Origin: Chamaecrista fasciculata
Taxonomy: Eukaryota; Streptophyta; Magnoliopsida; Fabales; Fabaceae
DNA: 64,000 nucleotides
Reading direction: 5' to 3'
NCBI GenBank assembly: GCA_003254925.1
Contig: QANZ01043248.1
Location: 18,252 to 82,251, forward strand
Positions 1-11,078 of this stretch are shown one piece after another. Every line of letters starts with the position of its first letter. The first letter of the stretch is position 1. The notes under the pieces were generated by a model. It was not told where the DNA came from. It worked only from the letters and a program-made list of their open reading frames with translations, and ran no database searches. The position numbers were made by a program, and so were the translations under genes.

Positions 1-2
1 AG

Positions 3-125
3 TTGAACGACCAAAGCGGCGGCGACGGCAAATCGGGAAGCGGAACGAGGAAGAGAAAGTCCTGTTGGACTGACGAGGAAGAGGAAGTACCACTCTTTGT
101 ATATATTGTGGTTGGGTATAGATAA
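3..125 (+). pseudogene. Fragment with Myb/SANT-like start (partial, broken)
   Basis: Reading frame 3 from the window edge is open to a TAA at 123-125. It contains RKRKSCWTDEEEE, which resembles the start of plant Myb/SANT-like DNA-binding domains (basic run, then W-T-D/E-E-E). The frame then degenerates into VPLFVYIVVGYR and stops, so the helices of a Myb repeat are missing. It could be the end of a gene cut by the window edge or a transposon-borne scrap. The family call rests on about 13 residues. Confidence 0.3.
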
Positions 126-129
126 GTTT

Positions 130-480
130 TAATATGTTGCATATAGATCCTATTTCAGTCCATTTCATTTTATTTTGCCACATCATGATTCTAGTCACTA
201 TGTCACGTCATACTTAACGGCTAAATATGGATGGAATTCACCAAGGGACTAACGGTGGAACCTTTTGAGAAGTTATGGGACCAAAATTGCAACAAAAAAA
301 GTTATGGGACCAAAATGAAACTTTTGTCATAGTTATGGGACCAAAATTGCAACAAAAAAAGTTATGGGACCAGAATGAAACCTTTGTCATAGCTATGGGA
401 CCAAAATTGCAACCAAAAAAGTTATGGGACCAAAATGAAACCTTTGTCATAATTTTGGGACCAAAAGTACACTTAAGCCT
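130..480. mobile_element. Mutator-like MITE remnant (right end preserved)
   Basis: The right end (gtacacttaagcc at 468-480) and the repeated 'gttatgggaccaaaat' text match the terminal inverted repeats of the intact element at 63303-63693. An internal stretch near 203-240 (cacgtcatacttaacggc) is the reverse complement of text inside the long-TIR element at 48753-49710. I could not find a clean left end, so the element is probably truncated or interrupted. Confidence 0.55.
271..479. repeat. 60-bp tandem repeat, three and a half copies
   Basis: Units begin at 271, 331 and 391, each exactly 60 bp, with a partial unit from 451. Each unit holds two variants of 'gttatgggaccaaaat' separated by A-runs. 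Because the period is a multiple of three, both strands are open by chance (short periodic frames), and these are not genes. The array is an expansion of subterminal MITE sequence. Confidence 0.9.
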
Positions 481-560
481 TGTTTTTCAATGTTAATTAT
501 GTGATAAGTAAGTAACTGATATTTTACTTCCTTTTAAAGAAAAACACCTCATATTTAAAT

Positions 561-1010
561 TTGGTTAAAGACGTGTTATTAAAGAACTTTTACTTTAGGT
601 TAAAACTTCAAATTGGCCCTAAACTAACTTATAGAATACAATTTGACTTTATTTGTCAATATTTTCAACTGGACAGAGAAAATAACTCTTCAACAATTAA
701 CACAGTTTCAAACTTGTTTCATTCAAATTTGAAACGAAAGATATATGTCTAATTTACTTGTTTCATTATGAAATGTGCAACCCGCTTAAAAAATTTAATT
801 CAACTTCGTTTATTTATAATCTCAAGTGAATAAAGAAATTACTCATTAAAAATAATTTTATAACTTTGAATTTATTGTACTTGAATTTGAAATAAAAATA
901 ATATGAATAATTTAAAATCAATTTAAGAAATTATAAAAATATTTATGATCAATTTGAAATCAATTCCATACATTTAGAACTGATTTGAAGTTTTTCCCTT
1001 TATTTTGTTA
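561..1010. repeat. Dispersed transposon-derived repeat (shared with 46.8-47.3 and 51.2-51.6 kb)
   Basis: The stretch around 600-745 (aattggccctaaac, gactttatttgtcaat, ctggacagag, gaaacgaaagatata) reappears in diverged form at about 46870-47010, 51180-51290 and 51330-51450. It is non-coding and AT-rich and follows the MITE remnant. The rest of 1011-2100 shows only AT-rich spacer, one micro-insertion (1462-1502) and the promoter of the PLAC8 gene. Confidence 0.5.
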
Positions 1011-1461
1011 TTAAGTTCTTAAACATAAAGAAAAGTTAGTTTTTGCTTCAAGTAAATCAATAAACATGAAAATTAGGAAAAACATTCTTATTTCGGTTCA
1101 TCCCCTTAGGGTCGATGGTTGCTCCATTATAAGAATACAATTTTTTTTGGTAATAAAATATGGTGGCTTGATTGTAAAGCTCATGTGTTGAAGATAATAG
1201 TGTCACTTTCTGATTAATTGCTTTATTTAATTTAATCCGAATCTTTTCAACTTTGAAAGGAGATTTGTTCGTATTCTACTCCCAATAGAAACACAGTTGA
1301 ACCATATGCTACAATCTCAACTTGAGGGTAAACATGGTTGGATTTAAATTCATACCAATCAATTACTAATTAATTAATTGTGTCAGCTATATTTTATTGA
1401 ACTTCTTTTTTACCTTTGTATTTCTCCAATCGTTTTTTTCCCAATCAAAGCAAATTAATTA

Positions 1462-1502
1462 AAGAAAAAACTTTTGGCCAAAAAAAAGTTAAGAAAAAAC
1501 TT
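1462..1502. mobile_element. Micro-insertion 1 with 12-bp flanking repeat
   Basis: Direct repeats aagaaaaaactt (1462-1473 and 1491-1502) flank ttggccaaaaaaaagtt (1474-1490). It has the GGCC-plus-A-run form shared by the other micro-insertions in this window. Confidence 0.6.
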
Positions 1503-2186
1503 CCTATTAAATATTAACGCACATAGAGACGGAAGCCGGAAAAACAGATTCGTGTAATTTTTGACAAACTCTGATTTACATAAAATGAGAATCCTAACTA
1601 AACCAAAAACCAAAAAGAAAAAAATACTAAACATGAATTATCTTGTGATATTTTCACATTTATCTACTTTTTGAAAACACAAAATCAAATCAAATAAAAT
1701 CTGCCTAAAAATCCCGAGAAAAAAGAGGCAGTAGGCTAAAGATAGTGTTATTTTTGGGAGGTAATTTGGTTTGTTTAGATATTTTCTGTTCTGAGCTCTC
1801 TGCTAGAAGGAGAAAGTGATGCTATTAGACCATTTAATTTCCTAATTAGTGGCATAAATGAGATAATCTATTAACCCCGCTATATTCTCGTATTCACGTG
1901 GCGACACCTTTATCACTCGTAATGGGGACATATCTTGGGTCCCACAATCCATTATTACCCGCCTACCTTGATTGCTATGATCTCTCCAACGGCGTCTCAC
2001 CCACTATTCATAATATATGCATTGAATTGGATTAACCCATTGGCCACAACAGCTGAAACAACATAAAGAAACTAAAACTTTTTCGGATTGGGGATATCAC
2101 ATTAACAAAGGTGGGATCTTTGGGCATCATAAAAAAAGTGTGAGAGAAGAGAAGGGGACGATACGAAAGCCCTAAGCTCGACGGCG

Positions 2187-4255
2187 ATGGGGGATTTGGG
2201 GAAGCAGAAGAGGGTGCTTGAGGAGGAGGAAGAAGAAGAAGACGATAAAGGGGAAGAACAGAGGTTGCTGGAAGGCATGGCCGTCGTGGATTTTGATATG
2301 CTTTGTTCGACGGTGGCTTTGCAGACTCAGGGAAAATGGGGGAAGCTTGGGAGTATCGGAGACGAAGAAGAAGGTGCCGAGTTTGGTGGGGTTTTGAGGA
2401 TGTGGGAAGGTGAACTTCTCGATTGCTTCGATGACCGTCGAATCGCTCTTGAATCCACTTGGTAATTATTTTTCTTTCTTTCTTTTTTTTTTTTCACATT
2501 CTGGGTTTCCTGAGACAAGCTTAGCTAGTTTTTGGAGTCTTGGTCCTTAGATTTGTCAAATGGAAGGTTTCTGTGCAGATTGTTCTGTTTATTGTCTATG
2601 GGTTACATTTGCACATGTACCTAGAGATTTTACTGCTTCTTTCGTTTGGGTGAGGGATTTATCGGATGTCTCAGTCAAAGGCGCACCTGATTAGGTTGGG
2701 GCTTGACATATGATGTTTATATAATTTTGATTTGTTGGTTTTAGTGTCTTTGTGGCGAATTAAAAACACCGGAACAAAATAGGAAAGGAAAGGGATAGAA
2801 TTAGGGAGAGGATCAGAGTGTGAGAGATAGCTTTAAAGTTTTCTGTTATGACATGATTTATGCCTGTAATTAACATTAATAGCTTATTTGGTTTTTGCAG
2901 TTGTCCTTGCTATCGATTTGGGAAGAACGTGAAGAAAGCTGGCTTGGCTCTTCCTTATATTCAGGTATGATTAAATTGCTTGAAAGATTTAAGATTCATC
3001 TGTGCTGGCCAGAATTAAGAAGGATCAAATTGTGAATTCATGGGAGCTCTCTGAACTTTGGATTTTTCCGTCTTGTTTTTTCAGGGAATAGTTTATTTCT
3101 TCTTAACCTTAGGTGGCATTCTCAATTTTGTTACTTTCCTCGTCACAAGAAAGCACTGCTTTCTGTACCTAGCAGTTGCTTTTGCCATTACTATTGGAGC
3201 ATATCTAGGCTTCATCCGAACGCGTATAAGAAAGAAATTTAACATCAAGGTGGGTTTTTCTGCATAATTCTTTTTTAACTTTTCTACAGATAAGGATTAA
3301 TTGAGGTAAATAGATGTTTCCAAATATCTATAGAAGTTATTTCTTGGATCATTATTGACAACTATGGCAATCTTTGTGGACTGAGGTTGGGAATTGAGAG
3401 TTAATACATGGGTAGGTGCTTATCTATCTGTATGTGGAAGACAAACTGGTAGTTTCTTAGGGAATCATATATAATTTTCCTGCAACCATACTTTTATTGG
3501 GGTTAGACTATGTAATATTGATAGCGTTATATGACTTCATAATCTGTAACATTTTGTATAGTTATATTATTCTTTCTTTCTTTTTCCTTTGAAATTTGTT
3601 GTTGATTATATCTAATGTTCTCTTTGTTGAACCTTTTACAGGATACTGATAGTTCCTTGGATGATTGCATCTACCATCTTGTTTGTCCTTGCTGTACATT
3701 ATGCCAGGTCATTTTCGAAATTTTTTCTCTTCTCTACTTGTTACAATGATTTAATCCACCATAGGTTGAGAAAAAGCTTTGTAGGATGGATTATCTTTAA
3801 AAGTGTGAGAGAAAAGAGCCACATTGAACACAATCAACACATGTCAAATATTTGTATTAGATGTGACATAATAATTCTAAATACACGTGCAGACTTTAGA
3901 TTTTGTCATGTCACGCACTGTATCCCTGTTAATTAGTGTTCACGCATCCTGGGTTATAACTGAATGGGCACGATTCTTCATTTACATTAATGCTACTACT
4001 GACTATAGTTACTTCTGAATGATGCAGGAATCTAGAACACTGGAGATGAACAATGTTCAGGATGGCACTTGGCATGGCCGGGGCGATACAATATGCATAG
4101 GCGGCTTTAGTGAAGGGAGTAAAGCACTCTATGATCTACATCCACCTCCTCTTGTCTCCATCAAGTCTACTGATAAAACCACAACAGAAAAGAGTACAGA
4201 TGCTAGTGACAGCACAGAAAAGTTTACTGATGCTAACGATGGTTCTCAAATCTAA
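2187..4255 (+). CDS. PLAC8-family membrane protein, 5 exons
   Basis: Exons 2187-2461, 2901-2964, 3085-3249, 3642-3707 and 4028-4255 join in frame, all with GT-AG introns, to about 265 aa. The N-terminus is acidic (a run of Glu/Asp after KQKRVL). Exon 1 joins exon 2 as STCCPCYRFGKN, the CCPC-type entry of the PLAC8 (Cys-rich) domain, and exon 4 carries the second cluster, CIYHLVCPCCTLCQ. Between them lie two hydrophobic segments (GIVYFFLTLGGILNFVTFLV and CFLYLAVAFAITIGAYLGF), so an integral membrane protein is expected. The conserved tail has TLEMNNVQDGTWHGRGD. PLAC8 proteins include cell-number regulators and metal-related membrane proteins; this subgroup with a tail and an acidic N-terminus has no function I can assign. 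The ATG at 2187 is the first in frame and follows a purine-rich leader. The 3' UTR probably extends to about 4.7 kb. Confidence 0.85.
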
Positions 4256-5071
4256 GGATCTGTGGAAGTTCAGAAACATTTTTTTCTGAAGTCTATTCCC
4301 AAATGTATGCACCAGCTGATTCCTCATTCCAGGTTCCATGGTGTCTCATGCCCAGATATTGAAAGTGAGGAGGGTTTTCGTTTCACCACAGGCATTTCCA
4401 TTTCCATACTCAGGTCTTAGTGGTTGCTGGAGGCATCAATGCATCATCTAACAATGCCATTTGCTGCTTTACTCTGGTATTTCTTTTCCATCTTGGATGG
4501 ATAGCAAGAATATGTTTCAAATTAGGAGAAAACTTAGGTGATGTTTTCTGAGGATTCCCAAGTGTTGTTATGTTGAGTCCTCTAGTCCTGTTATAATTTC
4601 ACTGGAGAAGTAGATAGCAGACACTTGGAAATTTTTTACTTGAGTTTGAATTATCCCGTAAGGGCGACGATATTTTGGTCATTTGTATATATATGTATGG
4701 TTTTCCATTTTCAGTTGATGGGGTTTTATTTTTGCCAACCCCTCTAGTCTGTATGGTTTGAGAATGTTAAGGTGGTCAAGGATGCCATCTTCATTGTTGT
4801 CTCCTTTTTTTTTTGGGCCTGATCATTGTTGTCTCTTTGTTCAACGGATTTAGTATTTTACTTGTCAGGCTGTCCAAATTGACACGATTTCATGTAGTTC
4901 AACTACAATGCCTCAATTCAAAAAGTTAAGCTCTAGTCTTCTAAAGTTTCTAAACTATATATATAAAAAAAGAAGTTAATATTTAGAGGAATATGTTTTA
5001 GATTTCTATTTCTTTATTTAGTTCTCTATCTTCTTTCTCAAATTTTATCATGCATTCTCTCAAATATTCAA
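4256..5071 (+). other. PLAC8 3' UTR and T-rich spacer
   Basis: This holds the 3' untranslated sequence of the PLAC8 gene, one micro-insertion (4791-4835) and AT-rich spacer up to the left edge of the cyclin duplication. I see no other gene. Confidence 0.6.
4791..4835. mobile_element. Micro-insertion 2 with 13-bp flanking repeat
   Basis: Direct repeats tcattgttgtctc (4791-4803 and 4823-4835) flank a 19-bp insert (4804-4822) made of c, ten T and gggcctga. In reverse it reads TCAGGCCC followed by an A-run. Confidence 0.75.
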
Positions 5072-5304
5072 TCTTTGAAGCACCCTTTAATTGATTGATG
5101 TGTAACTTTTGTTTTTTTGTCATACTGAGGAAATAAAATGTTTTCTGCTTGAATTAAGTACTAAATTATAATACTTAAGAGAAGTTAGACCTAATATAAT
5201 GTGAAAAAAGATTAATTCGAAAGGGATAATGGTAGTCTATGGAAGGCTGAGTTACTAGTGAACCTTGCAATCAGAATTCAGAAGTAAACAATTTTTGTTT
5301 TTTC

Positions 5305-5353
5305 AAGCAATTTCAAAGATTTGACCAAAAAGGAAAAAAGCAATTTCAAAGAT
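5305..5353. mobile_element. Micro-insertion 3 with 16-bp flanking repeat; empty site in copy B
   Basis: Direct repeats aagcaatttcaaagat (5305-5320 and 5338-5353) flank ttgaccaaaaaggaaaa (5321-5337). The duplicated copy reads straight through at about 8258-8275 (tcaagcaatttcaaagat then atctt), which gives the unoccupied site. Confidence 0.85.
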
Positions 5354-5536
5354 ATCTTCTCATCTTCATGACATGATGTGGAGCCTTAAAGTTATATTTT
5401 CAAAATACGCTGTAATAAAATCAAATGACAAACATTTTCATTTCATGGATGCTTTGTTTTGGAGTTACATTGACAAAATCTCTCCACATGATCTAAAACA
5501 TTTCTATTGTTCATTTCGGACAGAGACAGCAAAAGT

Positions 5537-7255
5537 TCAAGTTTTTCTTCTCTTGTTTGCACGTTCCACTGCTTGTATCCTCTCCCTCTCTTGCATCAAA
5601 TTGAAGCACCTGGACACTGCCTCCTATATAATATTAATAACCACCACAACGCCTTATTAAGTCTTAAACTCTGTTTCCAAAAAAAGGAAAAGGAAAACTA
5701 AAAAGCAAAAATCATTTGCTTGAAAGGTTAGTGACTAAATGTCATATCATTTACCTGTTCTACACATCCAGAACCTGTAATGGAAACTCTTACAGCTAAA
5801 TATTTCAGTGGGAAAAGCTCATTTGTTGCAGAGATAATTGCAGATCCTGCAACCACTGATGGTTTGATCCCCAAAAACTTGATATCTAGAGACAAAGAAG
5901 TGAAAAAACCCAAGTCAGTTTGAGTGGATTGAATATTTGAGAAAAACAAGATCAATAGGGTAAGTAATAGTACCATACTGAACATCGAAGATAATCTGTG
6001 AAGCTCGCTGTTTGAGTGATTGTCTGAAAGATGGGTCTTTGATTTTGAGGTCAATCTCGAGTAAAGTGATGAAGAAATGCAAGAAAGCGAAGGGTGTAAT
6101 GGTTCTCATACGCCATTTTAGAGCCCCCAGAATAAGAAGCTCCATTCTCCCAACATTTTTTGCCTCAAAGTTGCAACCTTCTATCTGTTTCATTCATCAC
6201 AAAGCTCACTCGTTTAGTTGCTACTTTCTATTTTGGCTAAATTGCATAAATCTCCCCTGAACTTGAGTCATCGTGCAAAATACTCTCTCTAAATTTTGAA
6301 AAATGATGAAAGATCCCATTAACTTTTGATTTTGTGCAAATAAATCCTTTTGTTAAAATTTTCATCGAAAAGTTTCAAGATTTTTATTTGTATTGGCTTC
6401 TAGTAATTAAAATAATAATTAATTTTAATTTTGGTTCAATGTTAACATAACAACAATAATAAAATTATAAAAAAGATTTTGATTTTTTTCAATAAAAATC
6501 TTAATAAAAAGAACCTTTTAATACAAAATTAAAAGTTCAGAAAGTCTTTTATTTTTAAAAGTTCAGTGGATTTTTTTGTAAAATTTGTAAAGTTTAGAAG
6601 GGGTTTTATGCATTTTAACCATCTAGATTTTATCCTACATTTTACGTGTGTATGTGTGTGTATGTGTATATATGTATGTTACAAGTTGAGTAAGAGGGAA
6701 GAGTGTGTTTATCATCTTTGAAGCCAGAGAAAGACAGGAGATGATAATGAGCCTGGGCAACCACGGTTTTCCCTGCTGCAAACTCAGAGCACAAATTGCA
6801 TTATTTGGTTTCCAAGAAAATGTGGGTAAAGAAAACAAGCGCATTTTGAATTCTATATACATGTAATAAAAACCGAAATGAATCCGTTAATGGTTGTTAA
6901 GTTACCTCATCAATCTCATGCTTGGACAAGAAACGGTCCAAGTAATTCACAGCAAGGTAAGATACAATTTGGTCGAAATTGCAGGGAAACTGAAGAGACA
7001 GACAAAGCCATAGTTTAAAAAACCAAAGCATGCACCACAGAAAATGTGACAAGAACAAGAACAAGAACAAGAAGAGATATATTAAAATTGGAAAGAGACC
7101 TGTGATATCAGAGGAATGGCTTCACCACGAAACGACAAGTATTGATGATGGATGGGCATATAATCAGATTCCGAGGCAAAGAGTTGAGGGAGAATAGAGT
7201 CTTGCTCTTGCTTCTCCTCCAAGTTGCCTAGAGGGTGTTCAAGATAAAACTCCAT
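5537..7255 (-). CDS. CYCD6;1-like: D6-type cyclin, copy A (6 exons)
   Basis: Exons on the minus strand are 7255-7100, 6989-6906, 6775-6683, 6184-5974, 5885-5755 and 5623-5537. They join in frame to 253 aa ending NKRRKT. The start MEFYLEHPLGNLEE, with FASESDYMPIHH following, has the D6-cyclin form. The cyclin N box shows DQIVSYLAVNYLDRFLS and GKPWLPRLIIISCLSLASKM; the C box shows NVGRMELLILGALKWRM, ASQIIFD and GIKPSVVAGSAIISATNELF. D cyclins bind CDKA and drive entry into division; Arabidopsis CYCD6;1 acts under SHORT-ROOT/SCARECROW in formative ground-tissue divisions. There is no LxCxE retinoblastoma-binding motif near the N-terminus (the first Cys is residue 55), as reported for Arabidopsis CYCD6;1. 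Exon 3 begins at a tandem acceptor (TTGCAGCAG), so one Gln may be optional. A TATATATA box lies about 150 bp upstream, near 7406-7416. Confidence 0.9.
6235..6621. mobile_element. MITE in intron 3 of cyclin copy A
   Basis: The ends are ggctaaattgcataaatc and, in reverse, ggttaaaatgcataaaacc, extended inward by a long imperfect inverted repeat; the length is about 387 bp. The 9-bp flanks, compared across both cyclin copies, agree at 7 of 9 positions (ttctagttt against atctagatt), which fits a Mutator-like target duplication. The same element sits in copy B, so it predates the gene duplication. Confidence 0.7.
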
Positions 7256-8323
7256 CTTAATTCGAGGATGAGAAAGAAAAGAAAATCTCTGGAGATAGAA
7301 AAGAAAGAGAGAAGCTTGGGTTTTGAATGAAGATGATAAAGAAACAGTGTGCTTGTCCTCTGTGTTGGAGAATGGAGCATGTCTTATTGTCTTATATTAG
7401 CTCAAATATATATAGGCACAACTAAATACATGTTCAGGTGAACAAGGAATTGACATGAATATATGATGATGAGAAATGTCAACTTGAAAATATTATTAAA
7501 ATCGGACCCGCAAACTGTGGTCGAACTATCATATGATATAATTAAATATATATATTTTATATAATAAAAATCATATATCATAAAATTAATATAATAAATT
7601 AATTATAGTTTTATTTGTTTCTTTAAAATGCTTCAAATTTTAATATTTATAGCCTTTTGGTTTTGGATTTTAAAATAGTGTTTTTTGGGCCTGAAAGGAT
7701 TTTAAAATAGTTACTTTAATGTTTTTTTACCAAACAGTTCATAAAAAAGACATCATTTTAGCTTGGAACTTAAAAAAGAAAAAAAAAAAAAACATTCTAT
7801 GACCCATTTTTCTGATTCTTGATCAGTTGAAACTGTTCTTGATTGATTTTCAATTTCTTCTTTTGGATCGGATTATACATTGATTCCTAGATAAATGACA
7901 CGAATTTGGTTAAATTGTGGGATTAGCTTTTGGCTTTTAGTGTGTGTTTGGAAAACTCGTTTTGCTTAGTAAAGATAAGGAAATAAAGCAGCAACGCTTC
8001 TGTTCCTTTCAATTATAAACCTGAATTCTTTGAAGCACCCTTTAATTGATTGATGTGTAACTTTGTTTTTTTGTCATACTTGGGAAATAAAATGTTTTTT
8101 TGCTTGAATTAAGTACTAAAATTATAATACTTAAGAGAAGTTATACCTAATATAATGTGAAAAAAGATTAATTCAAAAGGATAATGGTAATCTACGGAAG
8201 GCAGAGTTACTAGTGAACTTTGCAATCAGAATTCAAAAGTAATCAATTTTTGTTTTTTCAAGCAATTTCAAAGATATCTTCTCATCTTCATGACGTGATG
8301 TGGAGTCCTAAAGTTATATTTTC

Positions 8324-8469
8324 AAAGTACGCTATAGTCCTAGAGTCGACATTGTTGGGAGGACACGATCGTTTCGTCTCTGTAGCCCGAATGGGATTAG
8401 TCTTCGTTTAGACCGTTACACGGATAGGCGGAGAAACCCATAACATTACCTAAAAAAAAAAAGTACGCT
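8324..8469 (+). mobile_element. SINE-like retro-insertion with poly(A) and target duplication
   Basis: Direct repeats aagtacgct (8325-8333 and 8461-8469) flank a 127-bp insert (8334-8460) ending cattacct plus a long A-run. The interior contains gcccgaatgggattagtc, reminiscent of the 3' part of tRNA-derived plant SINEs. I see no clear A or B promoter box, so it is probably 5'-truncated. Copy A keeps the empty site (tacgctgtaataaaatc at about 5406). Confidence 0.85.
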
Positions 8470-8644
8470 GTAATAAAATCAAATGACAAAAACATTTTCA
8501 TTTCATGGATGCTTTGTTTTGGAGTTACATTGACAAAATCTCTCCACATGATCTAAAAAATTTCTATTGTTCATTTCGGAAAGAGACAGCAAAAGTTCAA
8601 ATTCTTCTTGTTTTGGTGTTGCTCTCCAGCACACTCACTGGAGT

Positions 8645-10431
8645 TTATGTACTTGCACGTTGCAATGCTTGTATCCTCTCCCTCTCTACCATCAAATTGA
8701 AGCACCTGGACACTGCCTCCTATATAATATTAATAACCACCAAAACCCTTATTAAGTCTTAAATTCCGTTTCCAAAAAAAAAGGAAAGGAAAACTAAAAA
8801 GCAAAAATCATTTGCTTGAAAGGTTAGTGACTGAATGTCGTGTCATTTACCTCATCTACATATCCACAAGCTCTAATGGAAGCTCTTACAGGAAAAATTT
8901 TCAGTGGGGAAAGCTCATTTGATGCAGAGATAAGTGCAGATGCTGCAACAACTGATGGTTTGAACCCCAAATACCTGATATCTAGAGACAAAGAAGTGAA
9001 AAAACCAAAGTCAGAGTTTGAGTGGATTGAATATTTGAGAAAATCAAGAGCAATAAGGTAAGTAATAGTACCATCTTGAGCATTGAAGATAATCTGTGAA
9101 GCTCGCTGTTTGAGTGATTGTTTGAAAGATGGGTCTTTGACTTTGAGGTCAAGCTCGGCTAAAGAGATGAAGATATGCAAGAAAGAGAAGGGTGTAATGG
9201 ATCTCATACGCCATTTTAGAGCCCCAAGAATAAGAAGCTCCATTCTCCCAACATTTTGTGCATCAATAATGTTGCAACCTTCTATCTGTTTCATTCATCA
9301 CAAAGCTTACTCGTTTGTTGCTAGTGCTACTTTCTAGTTTGGCTAAATTGCATAAATCTCCCCTGAACTTGAGTCATTGTGCAAAATAATCTCTATAAAT
9401 ATTGAAAAATGATGAAAGATCCCATGAACTTTTGATTTTGTGCAAATAAATCCTTTTGTTAAAATTTTCATTGAAAATTTTCAAGATTTTTATTTGTATT
9501 GGCTTCTAGTAATTAAAATAATAATTAATTTTTAATTTTGGTTCAATGTTAACATAACAACAGTAATAAAATTATATAAATAATTTATTTTTTTCAATAA
9601 AAATCTTAAAAGAAAGAATCTTTTACACAAAATTAAAAGTTCAAAAGGTCTTTCATTATTTTTTGAAGTTCAGTGGATTTCTTACAAAATGAGTAAAGTT
9701 TAGTAGGGGTTTTACGCATTTTAACCATCTACATTTTATCCTACGTTTTATGTGTGTGTGTGTGTACAACCATATATATATATATATGTATGTATGTATA
9801 TGTTGAAGACTTGCCTACCTGCTGCTGCAAATGAGTAAGAGAGAAGGGTGTGTTGGTCATCTTTGAAGCCAGAGAAAGACAGGAGATGATAATGAGCCTT
9901 GGCAACCACGGCTTTCCCTGCTGCAAACTCAGAGCACCAGTTGCATTATTTGGTTTCCAAGAAAATGTGGGAAAAGAAAACAAGCGCATTTTGAATTCTC
10001 TCTCTCTCACTCTATATATATATAATAAAAACCAAAATGAATAATTTCATTGCTATCAAGAAATGAATCCGTTAGTGGTTGTTAAGTTACCTCAATCTCA
10101 TGCCTGAACAAGAAACGGTCCATGTAATTCACAGCAAGGTAAGATACAAATGGGTCCAAATTGCAGGAAGATTGAAGCTGCAAGAGACAGACAAAGCCAT
10201 AGTTTAAAAAACCAAAGCACCACAGAAAATGTGACAAGAACAAGAACAAGAAGAGATATATTAAAATTGGAAAGAGACCTGTGATATCAGAGAAATAGCT
10301 TCACCCCTATACGACAAGTATTGATGGATGGGCATATGATCAGATTCCAAGGCAAGGATTTGTGAGAAACTAGAGTCTTGCTCTTGCTTCCCCTCCAAGT
10401 TGCCTAGAGGGTATTCAAGATCAAACTCCAT
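8645..10431 (-). CDS. CYCD6;1-like: D6-type cyclin, copy B (6 exons)
   Basis: Exons on the minus strand are 10431-10279, 10177-10091, 9920-9819, 9285-9072, 8981-8851 and 8719-8645, also 253 aa in total. The start is MEFDLEYPLGNLEG; the cyclin box shows DPFVSYLAVNYMDRFLF, GKPWLPRLIIISCLSLASKM, ALKWRMRSITPFSF and GFKPSVVAASALISASNEL. It lacks an LxCxE motif, like copy A. It differs from copy A in exon 3, which continues three codons further (THLQQQ), and at the C-terminus, which ends QALQRAST because about 40 extra bases bring in an early TAA and remove the basic NKRRKT tail. Every exon is open and every junction intact, so it is probably functional. A clear TATAAATA box lies at 10661-10668 in reverse, about 230 bp before the ATG. 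Confidence 0.9.
9341..9726. mobile_element. MITE in intron 3 of cyclin copy B
   Basis: This is the duplicated copy of the element at 6235-6621, about 386 bp, with the same ends (ggctaaattgcataaatc, and tttaacc at the right). It sits at the same intron position. Confidence 0.7.
9753..9802. repeat. GT and TA microsatellite in cyclin copy B intron 3
   Basis: A (tg)n run passes into (ta)n and then a gtat repeat. The matching stretch in copy A (6646-6680) is shorter, so the array has changed since the duplication. Confidence 0.85.
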
Positions 10432-11078
10432 CGCAATTCAAGGAAGAGAAAGAAATCTCTGGAGATAGAAAAGAAAGAGAGAAACTTGGGTTTTGATGAA
10501 GACGATGATAAAGAAACAGTGTTGTTGTCCTCTGTGTTGGATCCTTTGTTCCTCTCTGATTGCAGCTTTTTTCACATAAAAGTCAGGGAAAGCAAGAGAT
10601 GTGAAAGGCGAGGAGCATCTGGAGAATTGGGCATGTCTTATTGTCTTATATTAGTTCAAATATTTATAGGCACAACTTATATAAATACATATTCAGGTGA
10701 AGAAGGTTGACATGAATATATGATGATGAGACATGTCAACTTGAAAATCTTATTAAAATCGGACCCGCATCTGTGATCGAACTGTGATATGATATAATTA
10801 AATATATATATATATATATTTTATATAATAAAAAACATATATCATGAATTTAATATAATAAATAATAAATTAATTATAGTTTTATTTGTTTCTTTAAAAT
10901 GCTTCAAATTTTAATATTTAAAGCCTTTTGGGTTTTTAAATAGCGTTTTTTGGGCCTGAAAGGATTTTAAAATAGTCACTTTAATGTTTTTTTTTTTACC
11001 AAACAGTTCATAGAAAAGATATCATTTTAGCTTGGAACTTAAAAAAGAAAAAAAAAAAATCTATAACCCATTTTTCTG

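Larger units (their letters stand above)
5072..8031. repeat. Tandem duplication unit 1 (CYCD6-like copy A)
   Basis: This unit is about 2.96 kb and matches 8027-11344 along its whole length in the same orientation. It covers gene copy A and about 0.75 kb upstream of it. Both outer edges and the junction share TCTTT (5072-5076, 8027-8031, 11340-11344), so the breakpoint has 5 bp of microhomology. Confidence 0.92.

Noticed and set aside
271-479. Regular repeats that might suggest a CRISPR array
   Set aside because: The units are contiguous without unique spacers, and the host is a plant; this is a simple tandem array.
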